Under the pieces are notes generated by a model, which was not told the origin of the DNA, searched no databases, and worked only from the letters and a program-made list of their open reading frames with translations. A DNA stretch of 64,000 bases. Origin: Candidatus Planktophila lacus. Its GTDB lineage: Bacteria > Actinomycetota > Actinomycetes > Nanopelagicales > Nanopelagicaceae. This document shows, one piece after another, positions 8,679-14,748 of this stretch. The stretch lies in the NCBI RefSeq assembly GCF_002287925.1, contig NZ_CP016769.1, positions 558,001 through 622,000 of the forward strand. Reading direction: 5' to 3'. Position 1 is the first letter of the stretch; the number at the start of each line of letters is the position of its first letter. Made by a program: the position numbers and the translations under genes.

Positions 8679-8690
8679 GGGCTAATTCTG
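8679..8690 (-). promoter_or_regulatory. Leaderless-type -10 of cruF
   Basis: On the minus strand CAGAAT is followed by exactly 6 bases and the cruF ATG. The same hexamer and spacing precede hisI at 52258. No Shine-Dalgarno sequence is seen. Confidence 0.4.
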
Positions 8691-8717
8691 CCCTAGTAAT
8701 CGCTCCCAGAAATACCT

Positions 8718-9395
8718 CTATTTATTAAGCGAACCGCGGATATCGCGCACAGAAAAGCGTGCAAAGAGTTCTTCGGCATACCAAGCATGGCGTTCAGTGG
8801 CTGCAATCGCTTCTTGGTGGGCGGCGCCCTTGTAAGCAAAGTTTCTTAAATCTGCGCCAGAGCGCCAATGTGAAAAAGTTCCTTGCAGACCTATCGGAGC
8901 TTCACCAATTCCGATGGTCTGCAATAAACCAGGAGATGAATGCAGACTCGAAGTTACTGGTGGAACGGCTTTCCAGAAACGCACATTTTGGGCCCATTTG
9001 ATTCGAGCGCGTGTAATCGCAACAACTTCACCATCACCAGCGCTCTTTACGTAGTCAAAGGGATTTACCTTGGCCCATAAACCATGAGATGAAATTGGAT
9101 CAACGAGATATCGAACCTCATCACTGCTATTTGCGCGCCAGCGCTTGACTAACTTTGAATTATCTAGCGCCACCAATTGAGATTCTTCAATAACAACTAG
9201 CGCGCCCCAGCGAGTTATATCGGCATCGCGGGGTGTAAATGATTCACCTTTTCCCGCACCAAGCATCTTGGCAAAACGCACGCCCTTCATTCTGCGAAGG
9301 CCGCCACGATCTAGCGCCATCCGCAGAAGTGCGAAACCTAATTTGCTCTGCTTTACCTTCCAGAAGTAAATAACTGTGACAAGTTCATTGTTCAT
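8718..9395 (-). CDS. Spheroidene monooxygenase (CrtA)-like carotenoid oxygenase
   Basis: A 225-residue protein resembling CrtA, the oxygenase that inserts a keto group at C-2 of acyclic carotenoids. Recognisable pieces are VRFWKAVPPV in the middle, IGIGEAPIGLQGTFSHWRS, and a C-terminal WYAEELFARF. I recognised the family from these motifs; no search was run. It starts at ATG 9395, overlapping the hydrolase stop by four bases, so the two form an operon. It lies just upstream of the cruF group on the same strand. The likely substrate is an acyclic or half-acyclic carotenoid made by the neighbouring enzymes. It might instead be a related haem protein of unknown substrate. Confidence 0.72.
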   Translation of the reverse strand: MNNELVTVIYFWKVKQSKLGFALLRMALDRGGLRRMKGVRFAKMLGAGKGESFTPRDADITRWGALVVIEESQLVALDNSKLVKRWRANSSDEVRYLVDPISSHGLWAKVNPFDYVKSAGDGEVVAITRARIKWAQNVRFWKAVPPVTSSLHSSPGLLQTIGIGEAPIGLQGTFSHWRSGADLRNFAYKGAAHQEAIAATERHAWYAEELFARFSVRDIRGSLNK

Positions 9396-10195
9396 CTATT
9401 AATACCTGCTACAGCAAATATCTCTGCGGCAACCTCCTGCGGGTGGTCCCACATCGGAGCATGGCCACATTCGGCAAATGTTTTCCATTGCGCGTGCGCT
9501 GGAGCCATCAATCGTTCTTGGCAGGTTGTCGCCGGCAGAGTTTTATCTGAATCTCCAAAGATAATCGTCACTGGAATCGAGGAATCTACCTTCGAATCAA
9601 AACGCTTGTTTAGCATTCCATCCCAAGCCGGAAAATAACCCGGGGAATTAGCCATCGCCAGAGTCGCATCTAAACAAAGCTCTGTAGAAAATTCGCGCCA
9701 ACGCGGACTAACGGATTCAAAACCTAATTTCCGTGACCACTCGTACTTCAAAAATGTTGGCGCAAGCGGCGCAGAATTCTTCGCCAAATAACGAAGCGTT
9801 GAAGTGCCAGGATATCTCTGCACAAATGTTGCTAACCAGAATCCAGCAGGGGCGAGGGCAACAACGCTCTTAACCGTTTGCGGATGTGCGGCGGCCATTT
9901 CAAGTGCAATCCAGCCACCCCAAGAATTTCCAACAAGATCAAACTCGTTAACTTGAAATTCTCGCCCGACTTCCTTGACAACTAAATTTGCCAATGCATG
10001 CGGATCCATGGACAGAGTTTTATCCATCGGCGTCTTACCGTGACCAGGAAGATCGACGGTGATCACGTTATAGCGAGGTTGCAGCAATGGGATCAAAGGC
10101 TTCCAGGCTGTTGCTGCCGAGCCCATCCCATGAACAAGCACAATATGAGGCGCTGATTCGGCCTCAGATGGGAGGAGTTGCATAGAAAGGTTCAT
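9392..10195 (-). CDS. Alpha/beta-fold hydrolase
   Basis: A 267-residue serine hydrolase. HGMGSAATAW (22-31) supplies the oxyanion region, GNSWGG (nucleophile Ser91) the elbow, GDSDKT (Asp215 or Asp217) the acid and GHAP (His245) the base, so the triad is complete. There is no signal peptide. The start ATG 10195 follows a TAATAT -10-like hexamer (10212-10207). It overlaps the crtA-like gene and so may act on carotenoid-linked esters, but that is only positional. The substrate is unknown; esterase, lipase and epoxide-hydrolase-type activities share this fold. Confidence 0.85.
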   Translation of the reverse strand: MNLSMQLLPSEAESAPHIVLVHGMGSAATAWKPLIPLLQPRYNVITVDLPGHGKTPMDKTLSMDPHALANLVVKEVGREFQVNEFDLVGNSWGGWIALEMAAAHPQTVKSVVALAPAGFWLATFVQRYPGTSTLRYLAKNSAPLAPTFLKYEWSRKLGFESVSPRWREFSTELCLDATLAMANSPGYFPAWDGMLNKRFDSKVDSSIPVTIIFGDSDKTLPATTCQERLMAPAHAQWKTFAECGHAPMWDHPQEVAAEIFAVAGINR

Positions 10196-10261
10196 CTTAA
10201 ATTCAGATATTACTCCGTGGCGCTGGTTATTACCTGTTCATCTATGGCCGATGATAGACAT

Positions 10262-10933
10262 GTGAATTTGAGAAAAACCATCGCCGAGGCAGTTGGTACT
10301 GCGACTCTTTTGTTAGTCGTTATCGGCTCCGGCGTAATGGCGACCAATCTTTCAAAAGATGTTGGTGTGCAGCTAACAATTAACTCAGCGGCAACCGGAT
10401 TGATTCTCTACATCTTAATAACCTTGCTTGGCCCAATTAGTGGCGCCCATTTCAACCCAGTTGTGACTGCAATCCAGTTGTTCAAGAAGAACATCACGGC
10501 ATCTCTTGCCACCGCCTACCTGGCGGCTCAGTTGGTCGGTGCGGTAATTGGCGTTGCACTTGCTAACTTCATCTTCAACTTACCAATTATCGAAATTTCG
10601 CAGAAGGATCGAACCGGCGCTGAACTCTTCGTGAGCGAGATTCTGGCAACGGCTGGCCTAGTCTTCATTATCTTTACTGCGATCGTGCAAAAGAGCGAAG
10701 CGAAGATTCCAGTACTTGTAGGCGCTTACATATCAGCAGCTTATTTCTTCACTTCATCAACTAGTTTTGCAAACCCTGCAGTAACGGTAGCCAGAACACT
10801 GTCAGATACCTTCGCTGGTATCGCCCCAGGATCTGTACTTCCTTTTATTGCCGCACAAATTATCGGAGCTGCGCTTGGTCTGGTACTCAGTACATTTATA
10901 AATTCCCCAAATAAAACAGGAAACGAGAAGTAG
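10262..10933 (+). CDS. MIP-family aquaporin, probable arsenite/metalloid channel
   Basis: A six-helix major intrinsic protein of 223 residues from GTG 10262. The two pore motifs are NPV (65-67) and NPA (171-173). The second is followed by VTVAR, supplying the selectivity-filter Arg. The gene abuts arsC with no spacer. Aquaporins next to arsenate reductase (AqpS type) let arsenite leave the cell after reduction, so the pair likely forms a two-gene arsenate detoxification unit. The GTG has GATGAT 6 bases upstream. ATG 10244 (6 residues longer) and ATG 10178 are alternatives, but the GTG gives the short N-terminus usual for these channels. Confidence 0.85.
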   Translation: MNLRKTIAEAVGTATLLLVVIGSGVMATNLSKDVGVQLTINSAATGLILYILITLLGPISGAHFNPVVTAIQLFKKNITASLATAYLAAQLVGAVIGVALANFIFNLPIIEISQKDRTGAELFVSEILATAGLVFIIFTAIVQKSEAKIPVLVGAYISAAYFFTSSTSFANPAVTVARTLSDTFAGIAPGSVLPFIAAQIIGAALGLVLSTFINSPNKTGNEK

Positions 10934-11332
10934 ATGAGCAAACCAACAGTTTTATTCGTATGCGTACACAACGCAGGTAGATCACAAATGGCTGCGGGCT
11001 TCATGCGTGAACTCGGGCAGGGACGCGTAGAAGTGCTCTCTGCCGGTTCTGCCCCTAAAGATTCGATTAACCCAGTTGCCGTTGCAGCGATGGCCGAAGT
11101 CGGAATTGATATCGCAAATAACACACCAAAGGTTTTAACCCCAGAGGCTGTACAAGAATCAGATGCGGTTATCACCATGGGGTGCGGCGATGTATGTCCG
11201 TTCTATCCTGGAAAGCGCTATGAGGATTGGGTACTTGAAGATCCTGCGGGACAGGGAATTGAGCCAGTTCGCGTGATTCGCGATGAGATCAAAGTTCGTG
11301 TAGAAAAATTGCTTGCGGAGTTACTTAACTAA
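10934..11332 (+). CDS. arsC: Arsenate reductase, low-molecular-weight phosphatase type
   Basis: A 132-residue protein with the phosphatase P-loop C10-x5-R16-S17 near the N-terminus, further Cys at 84 and 88 (CGDVC), and the DP pair at 103-104 that supplies the general acid. This Cys pattern is that of thioredoxin- or mycothiol-coupled arsenate reductases of Gram-positive bacteria. The paired aquaporin upstream gives the arsenite exit route. No ArsR-type regulator or arsB/acr3 pump is in the window. Its stop overlaps by a few bases the convergent ybaK-like gene. Confidence 0.88.
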   Translation: MSKPTVLFVCVHNAGRSQMAAGFMRELGQGRVEVLSAGSAPKDSINPVAVAAMAEVGIDIANNTPKVLTPEAVQESDAVITMGCGDVCPFYPGKRYEDWVLEDPAGQGIEPVRVIRDEIKVRVEKLLAELLN

Positions 11333-11817
11333 TCTCCAACAATCATTGGGGTGGCGCCTGTGCAAGTAATTAACTCGGCATAACTAGTTGGGTAGACAGC
11401 ATGCGGATGTCCAGATGCTGCCCAAACGACCTCGTAGTCATTTAGCGCTTGATCAATCAGGATCTTCTCAGGTTGGCTAATCCAACCAAGTGGTGCAACT
11501 CCACCTACTGAATAACCAGAAACTTCTTTTACATAATTGGCATCGGCGCGGCCAAGTTCGGTGATACCTAAATTCTTCGCAACTAAATCAGTATCAACGC
11601 GGTGGCGACCACTGGTGATGATCAATAGGGGATTGCCTGAAGGAAGTTTGAAGATAAGAGAAGAGGCGATTTGCCCAACTTCAATTCCTAAACCATTGGC
11701 GGCATCGACTGCAGTTCGGGCGGTCTCAGCAAGAACAGTTACTTGTCCTTTAACGCCAAGGTCGGTGGCTGCTTGAATAAAGCGTTTTACCGCTGCCTTT
11801 TCGAGGATGCCTTCCAT
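11329..11817 (-). CDS. YbaK/ProX-type aminoacyl-tRNA deacylase
   Basis: A 162-residue single-domain protein of the YbaK/EbsC editing family, which hydrolyses mischarged tRNAs such as Cys-tRNA(Pro) in trans. Family features seen are SLIFKLPSGNPLLIITSGRHRVD in the middle, split by the conserved Lys, then SGYSVGGVAPLG and a closing ASGHPHAVYPTSYAELI stretch. ATG 11817 is preceded by TATCCT and a 6-base spacer, a leaderless arrangement. It is divergent from an MFS permease across a 22-bp spacer and convergent with arsC. Which mischarged tRNA it edits cannot be told from sequence. Confidence 0.87.
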   Translation of the reverse strand: MEGILEKAAVKRFIQAATDLGVKGQVTVLAETARTAVDAANGLGIEVGQIASSLIFKLPSGNPLLIITSGRHRVDTDLVAKNLGITELGRADANYVKEVSGYSVGGVAPLGWISQPEKILIDQALNDYEVVWAASGHPHAVYPTSYAELITCTGATPMIVGD

Positions 11818-11839
11818 AGTTGCAGGATACCCTTGGCAA
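11818..11839. promoter_or_regulatory. Bidirectional ybaK/MFS promoter with overlapping -10 elements
   Basis: The two ATG codons are separated by 22 bp containing AGGATACCCT. TACCCT (11828-11833) plus 6 bases leads to ATG 11840. On the other strand TATCCT (11829-11824) plus 6 bases leads to ATG 11817. The layout and length match those at 3783-3804 exactly. No ribosome binding site is present on either side. Confidence 0.6.
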
Positions 11840-13051
11840 ATGTCTATCGGAGCACTTGATCAAAACCACCGTGCGAAATTAGCGAGAAATTCTCTGCGGG
11901 TCTGCTTCCTCTTGCTCGGAATAGTTTCTATGGGTTGGGTTCCGCGCATTCCCGAGATTAAAGATCTAATCGGGCTTTCAAATGGAGCTTTTGGCTTTGT
12001 TCTTTTGGGAAGCACCTTTGGTTCGATTACTGGTGCGCAGCTTGCCGGAAGGTTGATGCATACCTTCGGATCGCAGAAAGTGATTTTCGTTGGAGTATTC
12101 ATCATGCCTGCTGGGTTAGCGGGTATGGGCCTAGCAACTAATGCAGTGGCGCTTTTTTTAAGTTTGTACACCATGGGGTTTGGGTATGCCTTGATTGATA
12201 TGTGTTACAACTTTCAGGCAACAGTTGTTGAAAATATTTTGGAACGACGATACATGTCCTCATTTCACGCAATGTGGAGCATGGGCGCGTTTGTGACAAC
12301 TGTTCTTGGTGGCGCAATTACTCGCCATGTTTCACCGCGCACAAATTTGGTTGCCATTGCGATCGTCTCTCTGATCGCCTATCTCATCGCTGCTTACTAT
12401 TTGCTTCCTTCATCGATTGATGGGCATAAGGGCGATGAAGAACATCAAGCAAAGATTCCGCTTTTCGGTAAATCTGTTATGCCGCTCTGGTTCTTGGGCG
12501 TCGGACTTCTCGCCAGCTTGGTCGGTGAAGGCGCGGCAAGTGACTGGGGCGCAATTTTATTGCGCGATGAAATGGGCTATGGCAAAGGTGTTTATGCATC
12601 AGCATTCGCATCCTTTGCTCTCGCCATGATTGTCAGCCGCTTCTTAGGCGATCGCGCACTCGATTATTTCGGTCCAGCGCGTTTAGTAAAACTTGGTGGA
12701 TATTTCGGCGGAAGTATTTGGGGGATTGCGATGCTAATTGCGATTCCAATGTCGGATTCTTATCCAATTCCTGCGCTGATAATTGTGAATATCGGCTTCA
12801 TCGCAGCAGGCCTTGGCATTGGTCCAATGTTTCCTGCATTTATCTTGGCGGCAAGTAAGACTCCAGGGATTGCGCCAGCTGTTGCAATATCGCGCGTTGG
12901 TGTAATTGGTATCGCAGGCTTCTTCTTCGGTCCAACGGTTACAGGTTTGATCGCCGAATATACAAATCTTTCAATTGGTATGGCTTATCCGGTTTTGATG
13001 TTGATTCTGGCGGGCTTCTTATCGAAGTCGATTAAGAGAGGTAAGGCTTAA
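11840..13051 (+). CDS. MFS transporter
   Basis: A 403-residue major facilitator with about 12 hydrophobic segments. GWVPRIPEIKDLIGLS lies near the N-terminus, GRLMHTFGSQK in loop 2-3 and SRFLGDRALDYFG in the second half, the paired MFS loop motifs. The overall pattern resembles fucose-permease-like or YbjJ-type MFS members; the substrate is unknown. The start ATG 11840 is chosen over an upstream in-frame ATG at 11807 because that one lies inside the divergent ybaK gene and TACCCT sits 6 bases before 11840. The 3' end overlaps the convergent TauE gene by 4 bases. Confidence 0.85.
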   Translation: MSIGALDQNHRAKLARNSLRVCFLLLGIVSMGWVPRIPEIKDLIGLSNGAFGFVLLGSTFGSITGAQLAGRLMHTFGSQKVIFVGVFIMPAGLAGMGLATNAVALFLSLYTMGFGYALIDMCYNFQATVVENILERRYMSSFHAMWSMGAFVTTVLGGAITRHVSPRTNLVAIAIVSLIAYLIAAYYLLPSSIDGHKGDEEHQAKIPLFGKSVMPLWFLGVGLLASLVGEGAASDWGAILLRDEMGYGKGVYASAFASFALAMIVSRFLGDRALDYFGPARLVKLGGYFGGSIWGIAMLIAIPMSDSYPIPALIIVNIGFIAAGLGIGPMFPAFILAASKTPGIAPAVAISRVGVIGIAGFFFGPTVTGLIAEYTNLSIGMAYPVLMLILAGFLSKSIKRGKA

Positions 13052-13785
13052 ATCCAAGTTTGCAATAAAGTAAAGATTGCCAATACAACGAGTACGCCGG
13101 CAAAGAACTTCTTTGCTAATACATTGCTATGAGTTTGGTGATGAGAAGACCATAAGGCGATAACCATCGCACTAGCTGCCATCACGAGTGGAATTTTCCA
13201 ATCGACTTCATCCCAGTGTGATTGATGGCCAATGAAAGCGGTTATCGAGTTAAGAGCTATAACAGCTAGTGAAGTTCCAGTTGCAACCCGCGCCGGCGTT
13301 CCAAATGCATGCATCAACACGGGAATGACTATGAACCCACCACCGATTCCGAAGAGTCCGGTTATCGCGCCAATACCCAAAGAGAGCAATACCAGGAAGC
13401 CAATCGACATCCTGCGCTCTTCTTGTTCTTCAGATTTTTTCAGCATTGAAAGCGCTGCAATAAACAAAGTGATGCTAAATCCAGTTGTGATTACTTGATC
13501 GCTTAACTTGTGAGCCAAGATCGAAGCCGCGAGGTTGGTAACTAACCCAAGTGCCCAAATGACTACTGCTTCACGGTAGAGAATCTGCTTGGCGCGAATT
13601 TTTGGAATAGAACCTGCTACAGCAGCTGCTAGAACTATCGCTAGCGCACCTGTGGTTGCAGGAATAGCGGTGAAGTCAAAGATGTAGAGAAGTATCGGAA
13701 CCGAGAGCATTGCTCCACCGGCGCCTACAACACCTAAAACTGCGCCTATAGCTCCACCGGAAATTAGCGCCAGCAAGATATCCAT
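13048..13785 (-). CDS. Sulfite exporter TauE/SafE family protein
   Basis: A 245-residue membrane protein made of two similar halves, each beginning with a Gly-rich motif: GAIGAVLGVVGAGGA (residues 11-25) and GAITGLFGIGGGFIVIPVL in the middle. About eight hydrophobic segments are visible. The family exports sulfite, sulfoacetate or other organosulfur anions, or is uncharacterised; the substrate cannot be assigned. The ATG start at 13785 has GAGTAT 6 bases upstream, a weak leaderless-type -10. It converges with the MFS gene and is separated from doxX by a hairpin terminator. Confidence 0.85.
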   Translation of the reverse strand: MDILLALISGGAIGAVLGVVGAGGAMLSVPILLYIFDFTAIPATTGALAIVLAAAVAGSIPKIRAKQILYREAVVIWALGLVTNLAASILAHKLSDQVITTGFSITLFIAALSMLKKSEEQEERRMSIGFLVLLSLGIGAITGLFGIGGGFIVIPVLMHAFGTPARVATGTSLAVIALNSITAFIGHQSHWDEVDWKIPLVMAASAMVIALWSSHHQTHSNVLAKKFFAGVLVVLAIFTLLQTWI

Positions 13786-13800
13786 TTCTTAATACTCTCA

Positions 13801-13845
13801 CCGAAAAGCGAAACGGCCCCCATCTCTGGGAGCCGTTTCGGTGAA
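13801..13845 (-). terminator. Hairpin terminator after doxX
   Basis: A 9-bp perfect stem (CGAAACGGC 13809-13817 with GCCGTTTCG 13832-13840), extended by C-G pairs inside. On the minus strand it is followed by CTTTT. It lies between the doxX stop and the tauE start, both read leftward, so it most likely ends doxX transcription. The T tract is short. Confidence 0.6.
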
Positions 13846-13864
13846 CGTTTTTAACTTATTGAAT

Positions 13865-14293
13865 TTACTTGTTGAAGAAAGAGATGTTTCCGACATGTGG
13901 ACCGAAAGCATCTGCTGAAATTGCACCGCTGTAGATAAGTGCGAAGATGATTAGTGATGCGCCAGCAAGAGCGAGATCCTTATTGAAAGCGATCATTTCG
14001 TTCTGCTTTGTAGTTGCATCAGTCTCTTTCCAGTAGTTGTGGAAGATGACTGCGGCAAGCACCAAAGTGATTGCAAGCATTAGAGCGCCAAGGTCTACCC
14101 AGAAGCCGAGAGCGATGTAGATTCCACCGAGAAGGAAGAAAAGGCCACTTGCGATTACGCCGAGCTTTGCAGCAGGCAACTTCTTGTACTTGGCATAGCC
14201 AGTCATCATTTCAAGCTTGGCAAAGTGAGCGATTCCTGAGGTGATGAAGATGAAGGCGAAAAGAATTCGGCCAATTACGAGTACTACGTCCAT
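13865..14293 (-). CDS. DoxX family membrane protein
   Basis: A 142-residue protein with four hydrophobic segments and the DoxX-type start IGRILFAFIFITSGIAHF, followed by a LGFWVDLGALMLAI stretch. DoxX proteins are small redox-associated membrane proteins, in some bacteria part of thiol or quinone stress systems. The start ATG 14293 has a clear AAGGAG ribosome binding site. Upstream lies a sigma-A-like promoter whose -35 is covered by a long palindrome, suggesting repression. It is transcribed alone, ending at a hairpin. The specific function is unknown. Confidence 0.85.
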   Translation of the reverse strand: MDVVLVIGRILFAFIFITSGIAHFAKLEMMTGYAKYKKLPAAKLGVIASGLFFLLGGIYIALGFWVDLGALMLAITLVLAAVIFHNYWKETDATTKQNEMIAFNKDLALAGASLIIFALIYSGAISADAFGPHVGNISFFNK

Positions 14294-14326
14294 GGTTCTC
14301 CTTTTAATAGCGGTTCTGACTCGGCA

Positions 14327-14358
14327 ATTGTAGGGGAGATAGTTGAACTTTCAACTAT
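14327..14358 (-). promoter_or_regulatory. doxX promoter with palindromic operator
   Basis: On the minus strand TTGAAA (14354-14349), a 16-base spacer and TACAAT (14332-14327) form a good -35/-10 pair. A 9-bp perfect inverted repeat with a 2-base centre (ATAGTTGAA-CT-TTCAACTAT, 14339-14358) overlaps the -35. Palindromes of this length and composition are typical MarR-family operators; the regulator is not in the window. Confidence 0.65.
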
Positions 14359-14382
14359 TTTAAGCGTGGCGACACACCTTTC

Positions 14383-14428
14383 TTGCCAATGTCAGGGCCT
14401 TGGGCTAGTTTTCGAACACATGTTCGAA
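14383..14428 (+). promoter_or_regulatory. SOS promoter with LexA box
   Basis: TTGCCA (14383-14388), a 17-base spacer and TAGTTT (14406-14411) form the promoter. The actinobacterial LexA box TCGAAC-ACAT-GTTCGA (14412-14427) covers the expected transcription start and extends to an 18-bp palindrome (14411-14428). LexA binding here would block initiation. It controls the DUF6504-dnaE2-dinB operon. Confidence 0.9.
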
Positions 14429-14459
14429 TTGTCCACAGGAGAGGTTTAGGCGTCCCAAA

Positions 14460-14741
14460 ATGTCAGTCCCAGAGATATCACCAGCCCACGAAGTAGTTTC
14501 CGATGGAGCAGCTACCCCCATCGAATTCACCTTTCGCGGCAAACGTTTTCGCATCCATGCAGTTCTATCGCGTTGGTGTGAAGCAGGTGGTTGGTGGAAC
14601 CGGGTTAGCGATGGCATCTATCGCCCCGATGATGGCGCTCGCGCTTTATGGACAGTTGAAGCCGCTCCTATCGGTGCACTTAACACCTTTCAATTAGAAC
14701 GCGACGAGATAACAGGTTCGTGGATCGTTAAACAAGTATGA
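14460..14741 (+). CDS. Small SOS-operon protein, DUF6504-like
   Basis: A 93-residue soluble protein with the core RGKRFRIHAVLSRWCEAG followed by WWNRVSDGIYRPDDG, then a beta-rich tail. It resembles the DUF6504 proteins that accompany translesion polymerase genes in Actinobacteria; that is recognition by pattern, not search. It is the first gene after the LexA box and lies 7 bases before dnaE2. An AGGAGAGG sequence sits at about 14437-14444, 15 bases upstream of the ATG, which is farther than usual. It may be an accessory of the mutagenic polymerase complex, but no activity is established that I can cite. Confidence 0.7.
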   Translation: MSVPEISPAHEVVSDGAATPIEFTFRGKRFRIHAVLSRWCEAGGWWNRVSDGIYRPDDGARALWTVEAAPIGALNTFQLERDEITGSWIVKQV

Positions 14742-14748
14742 GTTCAGC

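Noticed and set aside
8718-9395. The crtA-like gene as a plain hypothetical protein
   Set aside because: Several CrtA motifs occur in the right order (RFWKAVPP, GEAPIG-QGTFS-WRS, WYAEELFARF), and it lies in a carotenoid locus.
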